In this document: positions 1-8,090 of the stretch, piece by piece
Layout of the letters: each line of letters begins with the position of its first letter
How positions within the stretch are numbered: the stretch's first letter is position 1
Assembly: GCA_934667475.1 (NCBI GenBank)
Contig: CAKUMB010000001.1
Location: 1-64,000, forward strand
From: an uncultured Muribaculaceae bacterium
Lineage (GTDB): Bacteria; Bacteroidota; Bacteroidia; Bacteroidales; Muribaculaceae
Reading direction: 5' to 3'
DNA: 64,000 nucleotides
Made by a program: the position numbers and the translations under genes
The notes under the pieces: model-generated
Database searches by the model: none
The model's input: only the letters and a program-made list of their open reading frames with translations
Told to the model about the DNA's origin: nothing

Positions 1-60
1 CAACGACTTTCAGAATCTCAGCGCCGTTGCGCTTAATCGTTTCGGAAGTCGAAAGTGTTG

Positions 61-90
61 CAAAGTTACAACTAATTTTTCGAACTGCAA
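61..90 (-). promoter_or_regulatory. Bacteroidetes-type promoter, leftward, proximal copy
   Basis: On the minus strand TTG (88-90) is followed after 19 bases by TAACTTTG (61-68). This is an exact match to the Bacteroidetes -33/-7 pattern TTG-N19-21-TAnnTTTG. It points out of the left edge, so the gene it drives is outside the window. Confidence 0.65.
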
Positions 91-175
91 AACTTTTTGA
101 GATTTTTTTGAGAATCTTTTTAATTTGTCACATCCGCTGATGTTTTAAAGATGCTCATTTTTTCGTTTGCGGTTG

Positions 176-206
176 CAAAGGTACGGCAAAATATTAAACC
201 ACCAAA
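176..206 (-). promoter_or_regulatory. Bacteroidetes-type promoter, leftward, distal copy
   Basis: On the minus strand TTTG (203-206) is followed by TACCTTTG (176-183), again with 19-20 bases between the elements. It lies about 115 bases upstream of the other leftward promoter, so the gene beyond the left edge probably has tandem promoters. Confidence 0.65.
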
Positions 207-426
207 ACATTTTGCAAATATTTTTTGAGCAAATTTCGGATATTTTTAGATATGTCACTATTTGACAGTAGTTTACACCTTAAAACTTTTTTGTGACTTT
301 TTCGCAGCTTAAAAGCGACTTTCATAGCTAAAAATCGGAACATTAAAATGTACGCGCGCGCGAAAACGAACCCACCCACACCTCGACACTAAAACAGGGC
401 TCTGCGGGCGCATATTTTAAAAAAAA

Positions 427-3396
427 TCACACTACTTGCGGCTTCAGCACCACACCAAGGCCTTTTTGCCCATTGATGGCCACAGTGAGCGGCCTGTCGA
501 AACTGACAATGCGCACAAAGCGGCTATCGTAGGATGTGGGGCAAGACGCAAGGAACGTTTCATCGAACACGCTGCCGTCGCCCGGCTCGCCAACCGTGAA
601 GTAGCCAACGCCAAACGAAGTGAGGTTTTGGAAGAAATGCGTGCCCTGGCTCGGCTCGATGCGCGCACCGGGGCGCGACATCTCAACGATGACACGTGCC
701 GCCGAAATCTCGGCCCACTTAACTGGCACGCCGAGAGCCGGGTCGCTTGATCCCCACCGCCCCACTCCGGCAAGTATGTAGTTTTCGCCGCGCTCTACAA
801 AGCCGCGGTTGATTTCGGCAATCTCGCGGGCAATGAGCGGATTATTGGCCATAGAAAAAGCCTCACGCTTGACCAGCACCACACTGCCGATGTTGTCCAT
901 CACTCCGTGACCTAGCGCATTGTGGCTGCTGATGAGCAGCTGGCTGGCGTCGACATGCATCACATTCTCGTCGAGCATTTCCTTGCGGTCGACCATGGGA
1001 CGGATTTGCAGCCAGCACAAGTCACCCTTGTTGTCGCTGCTGCGGTCGGGGTTGATGACACCAGCGAACTCTATCTCTACCGGGCGACCCATGAGCTCCT
1101 GCCCCGTGGTGAGCATGAAATCGACGATTTTAGCCAGCGGATACACATTTTGCTTGAGCACATTAGCAAAAGTGACCACCTTGCGCCCCGGGCCAAGGTC
1201 GTTATCGACAATCACACCATTCTGGAAGTCGTAGGTCGACACCATGTATTTAAGATGGCCCTCACGGGCTGCGTCCTGCACCGGCAGGTGCGATATGTCG
1301 AAGCCCTCGTCGATGGTGAAATTCTCGTTGACATCATGCACATTCAGCGCATAGAACGACGACTGGGTGTCGCGCAGAGCCAACTCGAGCGTGCTAGTCT
1401 GCAGCACCTTGCGCGGTCGGCGCGGCGAGAAACGCAGTGACATGCCGCCGTCGACGATGTATTTGCCCAACCCCACGGCCACCTCGGCCACACCGCCATA
1501 GGGGTCCTCGCCGCCCACGGGATAGTAGTTGAGCGAACGGCCAACACCCGAGAACGACGGATAAAAATAGTTGCCGTGCTGCTCACCGGCCACCTCCTGA
1601 ATGATGACAGCCATCTTCTCCTGGTCGATGACATTGCTGGTGGCCACCATATAGGCCTTGCTCTCGGCATAGAACACCGATGCATAGACGGCCTTGACGG
1701 CATTGCTCATGAGCCGCAGCATGACGTTGCGGTCGTGGAGATGCGGAATCATGTAGGTGGAATAGACACCGGCAAACGGCTGGTAGTGGCTGTCTTCGAG
1801 CAGACTCGAGCTGCGCACCGCCAGCGGGCCACCTATCACGTCGTAGATGGCCATCAGGTCGTCGGCCAGGCGGGCCGGCAGCTTGGCATCGAGAAAGTGG
1901 CGCAGAATCTCGGCATCGGGCAGATTGCTCAGCGCCATTGGATAGAGGTCGTTGGTCTCCATAAACTCATCGAACACGTCGGTACACAGCACCACTGTGT
2001 GCGGAATATGCACAGCCACTCCGTCGAAGTTGTCGCAAATGGGATTGTGCTTTATGATGCTGTCGATGAACGCAATGCCGCGGCCCTTGCCTCCGAGCGA
2101 CCCCTGCCCGATGCGCGCAAAGTTGCTGTAGCGGTCGAAGCGCTCGCGCTTAAACTCGGCCACCACACCGCGATTCTTCATTTTGCGATACTTGACTATG
2201 AGGTCGAAAAACAGCTGGCGCACTACCGGGGCCTCATTGATGTCGCGGAAGCGGTGCATCTTCACCACCTGCGCAATGGGGAACAGGGCACGCGAGTAGA
2301 GCCAGCGCGAAATATCGTTTTTCTTCGCGTGATACAGCAGCGACTCGGCCGGGATGTCGAAGATGTGGTTCTGCAGCTCCTTAAGACTGCTGATGCGCAT
2401 TATTTCGCAGCCAGTGTCGGGGTCACGGATTATGAAGTCGCCAAAGCCAAAGTGGTCCATTATGGCCTGGCCAAGGTCGACGGGCAGTTTTTTGCTGTTT
2501 TTGTCGAGGAATGTGCCGCCGAACTCGGCCACACGCTCGCGGTTTTCAGAGTCGCTCGACTCGATGATGATGGGCAGATATGGGTCGCAGTCGCGCAGAT
2601 AGCGCGCCAGGCGCAGGCCGGCGTGCTTGTCCTTGACGCCGCCACGCTTGAACGACACATCGCTGATCACCCCCAATATGTGCTCGCGATAGTGGTCGTA
2701 GAGCTGCTTGGCCTCCTCGTAGTCGCGAGCCAGCATCACCTTTGGCCGTCCGCGCATGCGCAGCATTGCCTCGTGGGCGTTGAGGGCCTCGGTGGAGAAC
2801 CGCTGCGACTGGCGCAGGATGAACTTGTAGAGCGTGGGCAGAATCGAAGAGTAGAAGCGCACCGAGTCCTCCACAAGCAGAATCATCTGGATGCCAACGC
2901 CCATAATGTCGTTCTCGGCATTAAGCTTGTCCTCGAGCAGTTTTATGATGGCCACCAACAGGTCGACATTGCCCAGCCAGCTGAAAACATAGTCAACCCC
3001 GCTGAAGTCCTCGCCCACAAGGCGGCGCGACACCTCGCGCGAAAACGGTGTGAGCACCACTATGGGCGTGTCGGGATACATGTGCTTGATTTCCTTTGCC
3101 GAAGCGAAAGTCTCGGTGATGTCGACGCCCGGCATGGCAATGATGATGTCGTAGTGCTTCTCGGCCAGAGTGGCCATTGCGCTGGCATAGTCGCTGACGC
3201 GCGTCACACGCGGCGGCGAGCTGAGGTTCAGCGACACATACTCGAAATAGATTTGTTCCTCCACGCGTCCGTCCTCCTCCATCATAAAGGCATCGTAGGT
3301 GGACGCAATGAGCAGCACATTGTAGATGCGCTCCTGCATAAGGTTCTGAAACGCCGTATCTTTCAGATACAACTGGCTCAGCAATGGTTCATTCAT
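427..3396 (-). CDS. PEP/pyruvate-binding (PEP synthase-like) protein with two receiver-like domains
   Basis: A 989-residue cytosolic protein. Residues about 26-160 and 170-310 look like two response-regulator receiver domains. The first has lost its phospho-acceptor Asp (the strand ends IIIAMPG). The second keeps the acidic pair (LLVEDS, 172-177), the Asp (LGVISDV, D246) and the Lys (LDK, K299). From about residue 428 it matches the ATP-grasp-like pyruvate/PEP-binding domain of PEP synthase and pyruvate phosphate dikinase (GQGSLGGKGRG; AVRSSSLLEDS near 530). I see neither the swivelling phosphohistidine motif nor the C-terminal PEP barrel, so a full PEP synthase reaction is doubtful. I start it at the ATG at 3396 and not 30 codons upstream, because a near-consensus promoter (3424-3455) lies inside the longer frame. 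Databases may label such proteins phosphoenolpyruvate synthase; the receiver domains suggest a signalling role. Confidence 0.8.
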   Translation of the reverse strand: MNEPLLSQLYLKDTAFQNLMQERIYNVLLIASTYDAFMMEEDGRVEEQIYFEYVSLNLSSPPRVTRVSDYASAMATLAEKHYDIIIAMPGVDITETFASAKEIKHMYPDTPIVVLTPFSREVSRRLVGEDFSGVDYVFSWLGNVDLLVAIIKLLEDKLNAENDIMGVGIQMILLVEDSVRFYSSILPTLYKFILRQSQRFSTEALNAHEAMLRMRGRPKVMLARDYEEAKQLYDHYREHILGVISDVSFKRGGVKDKHAGLRLARYLRDCDPYLPIIIESSDSENRERVAEFGGTFLDKNSKKLPVDLGQAIMDHFGFGDFIIRDPDTGCEIMRISSLKELQNHIFDIPAESLLYHAKKNDISRWLYSRALFPIAQVVKMHRFRDINEAPVVRQLFFDLIVKYRKMKNRGVVAEFKRERFDRYSNFARIGQGSLGGKGRGIAFIDSIIKHNPICDNFDGVAVHIPHTVVLCTDVFDEFMETNDLYPMALSNLPDAEILRHFLDAKLPARLADDLMAIYDVIGGPLAVRSSSLLEDSHYQPFAGVYSTYMIPHLHDRNVMLRLMSNAVKAVYASVFYAESKAYMVATSNVIDQEKMAVIIQEVAGEQHGNYFYPSFSGVGRSLNYYPVGGEDPYGGVAEVAVGLGKYIVDGGMSLRFSPRRPRKVLQTSTLELALRDTQSSFYALNVHDVNENFTIDEGFDISHLPVQDAAREGHLKYMVSTYDFQNGVIVDNDLGPGRKVVTFANVLKQNVYPLAKIVDFMLTTGQELMGRPVEIEFAGVINPDRSSDNKGDLCWLQIRPMVDRKEMLDENVMHVDASQLLISSHNALGHGVMDNIGSVVLVKREAFSMANNPLIAREIAEINRGFVERGENYILAGVGRWGSSDPALGVPVKWAEISAARVIVEMSRPGARIEPSQGTHFFQNLTSFGVGYFTVGEPGDGSVFDETFLASCPTSYDSRFVRIVSFDRPLTVAINGQKGLGVVLKPQVV

Positions 3397-3423
3397 TGGG
3401 TTCTCACTGTTTTTTGTCAGGGG

Positions 3424-3455
3424 CAAATTTAGTGCAAATAAAGAATAGAGGCAAA
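3424..3455 (-). promoter_or_regulatory. promoter of the PEP-synthase-like gene
   Basis: On the minus strand TTTG (3452-3455), 20 bases, then TAAATTTG (3424-3431), an exact -33/-7 match. Transcription would start near 3417, giving a leader of about 20 bases before the ATG at 3396. This supports the shorter start of that gene. Confidence 0.75.
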
Positions 3456-3503
3456 TTAATGACAAAACAAAACCTTCATAGCCCAAGATTCAACATTTAT
3501 TAA

Positions 3504-3511
3504 TAACTTTG
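3504..3511 (+). promoter_or_regulatory. -7 element before the GLUG-repeat gene
   Basis: TAACTTTG matches the Bacteroidetes -7 consensus and lies 30 bases upstream of the ATG at 3541. I see no clear -33 TTG at the expected distance. It favours the start at 3541 over an in-frame codon at 3511, which would overlap this element. Confidence 0.5.
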
Positions 3512-3540
3512 TGAAGCTATCAACCAATTTATTAATTAAT

Positions 3541-6500
3541 ATGAGGAATTTCCACTTATTTTTGGCCACACTGGCATCGGTGGCGGCACTGACGGCAACA
3601 GCCGGCGCAGCCAACCCATTTGCCGACGCATCGGCCAGCAAAGCGAAACCCGGCCCGAAGGGGCAGATAGGGGCGCTGAAAGCAGCTGGAGGCGCGGTTG
3701 CGGCCCCAACCCAGCAGCTGGAGCAGCGCACCATGAAGCAGGCCACCCGCAAGGCGGCACGCAAAGCGCAACGGGTGCAGGCCTCCGACCTGAAGAGCCC
3801 GAGCCTGCAAATCGACTACACCACAGGCACCACCGAGCCGGCATTTAAGCGCGCATGCCCGGTGACCTACGCCATCAGCGGCAACTCCATCGAAATCAAA
3901 GGCTTCGGTGGCTATGGCAAAAGTGCCACCGGCAGTGTAGACTGGCGGACGGGCACAGTGACCGTGCCAAGGCAGTCGGTGTATGACAGCCAAAACTACG
4001 GCAACTGCGACATTGTGAAGGTGAACCCCAACTACACCACCATCGACACCACAGCCGTGATCACGGGCCGCATAAGCGGCGGAGTGCTCACACTCGACCC
4101 CTGGACACTGCTCATAACCAGCGGCAAATACAAGGGATACATACTCGACGGCGTGCGCGTGCGCTCGGACTTCAAGCCGGCCAACACCACCATGAACGTG
4201 GGCGTGACCGACACCACCGGTGCGGTGACCAGCCGCGACTTTCCCGTGATTGCCGAGCAGACCGCCACCAACCAAGTGACACTCTACAACTTTGCCGGCA
4301 CGGGCAGCCGCGTGAACGTGGCGCTGCACGGCGACTCCACCATGGCCATTGCGCCGCAGCTGATATTGGAGAACAACAGCGCACGCTACAAGTGCTACCG
4401 CTACGACCCCGATAAGCGGCTATACTACCCCTACAAGCAAATCAAGGGAAGCGCCAAGGGCGGACAGCTGCAGTGGGGCAACTGGATTATAAACTCCACC
4501 GACGGCAAATACTATGTGATGATGTGCTCGGGCTCGAGCGTGAAGCTGCCATTCGAGCTGAAACTGCCAGCAGCACGCACCCAGGCCGGATTCAAGGGCA
4601 GCGGCACCGAGGCCGACCCCTACCTGATTGAGAACGTGGGCGACCTGATGGCGCTGTCGGACAGCGTGAACTTTGAGACCGACATCGACCCCGTGCGCCG
4701 GTGCGGCACAAAGTATGCAGGCCAATACTTCAAGCAGACGGCCACCATCAACATGAACGGCTACAAGTTCAGCCCCATTGGCGGCAACGACGACTACATT
4801 CGCTTCGGCGGCACATATGACGGCAACGGCAAGACCATCAGCAACCTGACGGTGGAGTCGGTGACCGACGGCTATGCGGCCCTGTTTGGCGCAGTCGACA
4901 CCACTGGCGTGCTGAAAAACGTGCGCCTCACCAACCCCGTAATCAAGTCGGGCTACTACTACACCGGCACCCTGGCCGCCTACTGCCAGGGCAGCATTGA
5001 AAACGTGACCGTGACAGGCGCCAAGGTGGAGGGCAACTTCTGCACCGGCGGCGTGGTGGGCATCGTGGGCCCGGCCACCAACGTCACATTCAGCAACGGC
5101 ACCGTGATTGGCAACAGCCAGACGGGCGGTGTGGCAGGCGTGGGCCGCTCGCCCATGAAGCTGCTCAGCGCCACCGGCGCCACAGTGATAAGCACCGCCA
5201 CCGAATACACCACCTCGGTGGGCGGTGTAGTGGGATTCATGGGCAAGGAGCGCGGCGGCTACCTCACCGACAGCTACTTTGCCGGCACCGTGGTGGTGCA
5301 GCACGCCGGTGTGATGGCGGGCTGCATTCTGGGCGTAAGCACCGAGGCTCCAGTGAGCCGCTGCTTTGCCGTGGGCGAGATTGGCTACACCGGCACATCG
5401 GTGGGCAAAACCTCGGCCGGCGGCATTGTGGGAGGCGCGCAAGCCATGGAAATCACCGACTGCTACTTCGCCGGCAACAACCGCCTGGGCGGCCCGCAGT
5501 CGGGCGGTCTGATTGGCCTCAACATCAACGTGGGTCTTGAAGGCCACGCCGACCACTCGATACTCACCCGCTGCTATGTGACAGGCGCCATCAAGAGCAC
5601 CTCGACCGATGCACAGTCGCCATTTGTGGGCAAATATGACCCGCAGACGGGCGGCAGCGCGCCAGTAATCAACAACTGCTACTACGACGGGCAACTGATT
5701 ACGGCCAACGCCAAGTTCACCTCGGCCGCTGTGCCCACCAGCCGCCTCGTGAGCGGCAGCGCTGTCGACAGCACATTCAGCGACACCACCTGGACCTTCA
5801 CCAAGGGCCTGTATCCGCGCCTTAAGAGCATCAGCGCCAACACAGCCGCCTATGTGTCGGCCGCCGCTGCGCCGTTTGCCAACGACGACCAGAACATCGA
5901 CAACGTGGCCGAAGACTTCAAGGGCTCCACTCTGAACGGAGTACAGTGGAAAGTGCTGATGAATGGCGCACTGGCCGACGACGGCCACGGATTGAGCGTG
6001 GACAAGAACGGCAACTTCCACCTGAACGGCACATTCTCGGCCGACACCATATACGCCTCGATTGGCGCGGTGAAAAAATACATAATGGTGCGCTGTGCCC
6101 CCATGAGCCGCTTCAAAGGCAAGGGCACAGCCGAAAACCCATACCTGATTGAGAACAAAGACGACCTGATTACGCTGAGCAAGGCCACCGTCGACAACCA
6201 GTTGTCGTTCAGCGGCTCATACTTCAAAATCACCAATGACATCGATGTTGAGAAAGACCAGGAATTCAAGGGCATTGGCATAACGGGCAGCAGCAAGAGC
6301 AACTACGCATTCGGCGGCGTGCTCGACGGCGACAACCACACCATTCACAACGTGCGCCTCATATACTGCACCCTCGACTCCACAGGCAAGATAGCCACAC
6401 GCGAGAACAACACCGGCTTTGTCAACAACCTGAAGGCCGGCGGCGTGGTGAAAAACCTTCGCATGGCCAGCGACTGCTACTTTGTGGGCTACTCACACAC

Positions 6501-7833
6501 TGCGGCCTTTGTGGGCCACAACTATGGCGGCGACATCATCAACTGCCGCAACTATGCCACCGTGATCGGCCACTCTGGCAACACGGGCGGCATGGCCGGC
6601 TACCACAATGCAGGACTCATCAAGGACTGCTACAACGCCGGCACCATTGTGGCCGGATTCCAGTATGCAGGCGGCATTGCAGCCGCAAGCCGCGGCACCA
6701 TTGAGAACTGCCAGAACACGGGCGAAGTGATTGCAAAGAAAATCAACGCCAACTATGAGGTGAACCGACTCAACTCGGCCGGCGGCATTTGCCACTCAAA
6801 CTTTGGCACCATGCGCAACGTGCTCAACACCGGCCACATCAAGGCCTCTAAATATGTGGGCGGCATCATGGCATGGTATAACGGCAAAAAGGCCGACACC
6901 ATGGCGGTGGCAGCGCTCAATGTGGGCATCATGGAAATCGACCCCAAGGTCGACCCCACCACCATTGGCAACATTATAGGCAAGCTGTATGTGAAAGGCA
7001 AAGCCAAAGCCTGCTACTACGACGGACAGCTGTCGGCCTACAACTCGTGCCACAGCGCGGCCTACAGCGGCACTGAGGCACTCAGCACAGCCGAGCTCAC
7101 CAGCGGCGAGCCCATCGAGGGCCTCGACACCGCATACTGGAGCTTTGAGAAGGGACGCTACCCGATGCTGCGCACATTTGCCGACGAACCCGGGGCACAG
7201 GCCGGAGCGCTTAGCGTGGTCTACTTTGGCGACAACCACCGCAGCGACAGCATTAAGTGCGACGCCGCACTCGCCCAGGCCGAAGGCCTCAGCTGGAGCA
7301 CCAGGGCAGCCGGCACGGCATTCCAGGTGAAGGGCAATGTGCTGTGGATGGAGCCGGCCGACGTGCTGGCCGACACCATTGCAGCAAGCTACCAAGGCTT
7401 TGTGAAGCTGATTCCCGTTGTGGCCACGCCCGACAGCGTGCCCACGCCAGCTATCACAGTGAACGGCGGTGCCAGCACAGTGGAGTTCAGCTGCCCGCTT
7501 GAGGGCGTCACCTACCACTACACTCTCGACGGCTCGGTGCCCACCGCCGCAAGCAGCACCAGCGCCGACGGAGTGGTGAAACTGCCCGCAGGCACCTACA
7601 CCGTAACCGTGATTGCGGCCAAGCACGGCCACTACACATCGCAGCCGGTGGCTTGCGAGGCGAGCATGAGTGGCGTGGAAGGAGTCACCGCCGAGAAGAC
7701 GGTGCTCACACGCAGCTACGTGACCCCGTCGGGCGTGGTGAGCCACACACCCGTCGACGGCCTCAACATCGAGGTCACCACCTACACCGATGGCACACGC
7801 ACAGCCGTTAAGCGACTGATGCAGGCCAAGTAA
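3541..7833 (+). CDS. exported GLUG-repeat beta-helix surface protein with sorting-like C-terminal tail
   Basis: A 1430-residue secreted protein with a typical signal peptide (hydrophobic core, cut near ATAGA). Residues about 55-340 form a domain also seen in the exported protein at 37065-38138 (shared landmarks: VDW.TGT, PWTLL, AEQ, TLYNF). Two tandem modules follow. Each opens with a G.GT...PYLIEN..DL motif (near residues 353 and 859), runs through glycine-rich GLUG repeats (GGVVG, GGLIG, GGIAA) that should form a right-handed beta-helix, and closes with W.F.KG.YP.L plus an Ig-like segment. Residues about 1300-1367 resemble the chitobiase C-terminal/FN3-associated domain (YTLDGSVPT). The last ~45 residues (VTTYTDGTRTAVKR) look like a variant type IX secretion tail. 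GLUG proteins are often adhesins; the ligand is unknown. It is a single-gene unit ending at a strong hairpin (7861-7898). Confidence 0.85.
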   Translation: MRNFHLFLATLASVAALTATAGAANPFADASASKAKPGPKGQIGALKAAGGAVAAPTQQLEQRTMKQATRKAARKAQRVQASDLKSPSLQIDYTTGTTEPAFKRACPVTYAISGNSIEIKGFGGYGKSATGSVDWRTGTVTVPRQSVYDSQNYGNCDIVKVNPNYTTIDTTAVITGRISGGVLTLDPWTLLITSGKYKGYILDGVRVRSDFKPANTTMNVGVTDTTGAVTSRDFPVIAEQTATNQVTLYNFAGTGSRVNVALHGDSTMAIAPQLILENNSARYKCYRYDPDKRLYYPYKQIKGSAKGGQLQWGNWIINSTDGKYYVMMCSGSSVKLPFELKLPAARTQAGFKGSGTEADPYLIENVGDLMALSDSVNFETDIDPVRRCGTKYAGQYFKQTATINMNGYKFSPIGGNDDYIRFGGTYDGNGKTISNLTVESVTDGYAALFGAVDTTGVLKNVRLTNPVIKSGYYYTGTLAAYCQGSIENVTVTGAKVEGNFCTGGVVGIVGPATNVTFSNGTVIGNSQTGGVAGVGRSPMKLLSATGATVISTATEYTTSVGGVVGFMGKERGGYLTDSYFAGTVVVQHAGVMAGCILGVSTEAPVSRCFAVGEIGYTGTSVGKTSAGGIVGGAQAMEITDCYFAGNNRLGGPQSGGLIGLNINVGLEGHADHSILTRCYVTGAIKSTSTDAQSPFVGKYDPQTGGSAPVINNCYYDGQLITANAKFTSAAVPTSRLVSGSAVDSTFSDTTWTFTKGLYPRLKSISANTAAYVSAAAAPFANDDQNIDNVAEDFKGSTLNGVQWKVLMNGALADDGHGLSVDKNGNFHLNGTFSADTIYASIGAVKKYIMVRCAPMSRFKGKGTAENPYLIENKDDLITLSKATVDNQLSFSGSYFKITNDIDVEKDQEFKGIGITGSSKSNYAFGGVLDGDNHTIHNVRLIYCTLDSTGKIATRENNTGFVNNLKAGGVVKNLRMASDCYFVGYSHTAAFVGHNYGGDIINCRNYATVIGHSGNTGGMAGYHNAGLIKDCYNAGTIVAGFQYAGGIAAASRGTIENCQNTGEVIAKKINANYEVNRLNSAGGICHSNFGTMRNVLNTGHIKASKYVGGIMAWYNGKKADTMAVAALNVGIMEIDPKVDPTTIGNIIGKLYVKGKAKACYYDGQLSAYNSCHSAAYSGTEALSTAELTSGEPIEGLDTAYWSFEKGRYPMLRTFADEPGAQAGALSVVYFGDNHRSDSIKCDAALAQAEGLSWSTRAAGTAFQVKGNVLWMEPADVLADTIAASYQGFVKLIPVVATPDSVPTPAITVNGGASTVEFSCPLEGVTYHYTLDGSVPTAASSTSADGVVKLPAGTYTVTVIAAKHGHYTSQPVACEASMSGVEGVTAEKTVLTRSYVTPSGVVSHTPVDGLNIEVTTYTDGTRTAVKRLMQAK

Positions 7834-7860
7834 GGCGACACACTAAACAACTATCATTCT

Positions 7861-7898
7861 GGGAGGGCGCAGCCATGGCGGTTGCGCCCTCCCGCTTT
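7861..7898 (+). terminator. terminator of the GLUG-repeat gene
   Basis: Perfect 11-bp stem, GGGAGGGCGCA (7861-7871) with TGCGCCCTCCC (7883-7893), followed by GCTTTTT. It lies 28 bases after the stop codon. Confidence 0.85.
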
Positions 7899-7985
7899 TT
7901 CGCCCACAGTGGGACAAATTGGCTGCAAAAATGGCAAAAAAGCTAAATTTTCACATTATAATATGTGGGATAATGTTTTTTTATA

Positions 7986-7993
7986 TAATTTTG
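7986..7993 (+). promoter_or_regulatory. -7 element of topA
   Basis: TAATTTTG fits the -7 consensus and is followed by about 97 bases to the topA ATG. The upstream TGTG (7964-7967, 18 bases away) is only a weak -33 match. Confidence 0.45.
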
Positions 7994-8090
7994 CACCCGA
8001 TTTTGCAGAAAGGGCACACCGCAGTGCAGCCACAAACCGCAAAACAGACGAGAACAAATATATTACAACAGGAAAAAACATATATTAGAT

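Larger units (their letters stand above)
1..426. other. non-coding left edge with two leftward promoters
   Basis: No convincing gene is visible here. The stretch is very A/T-rich and lies upstream of a gene to the left of the window and downstream of the gene ending at 427. It carries two leftward promoters, listed separately. A short leftward reading frame (194-379) spans the upstream promoter and has no recognisable product, so I do not call it a gene. Confidence 0.7.

Noticed and set aside
194..379. 61-residue leftward frame at the left edge
   Set aside because: A leftward promoter falls inside its end and the composition is that of A/T-rich spacer.
1576..3432. 618-residue rightward reading frame opposite the PEP-synthase-like gene
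   Set aside because: It is the mirror of a G/C-rich coding strand, has no signal or domain, and is His/Val/Ala-rich as expected for an antisense frame. The same holds for the long frames opposite the GLUG protein (4420-6021) and the first SusC (19500-21041).
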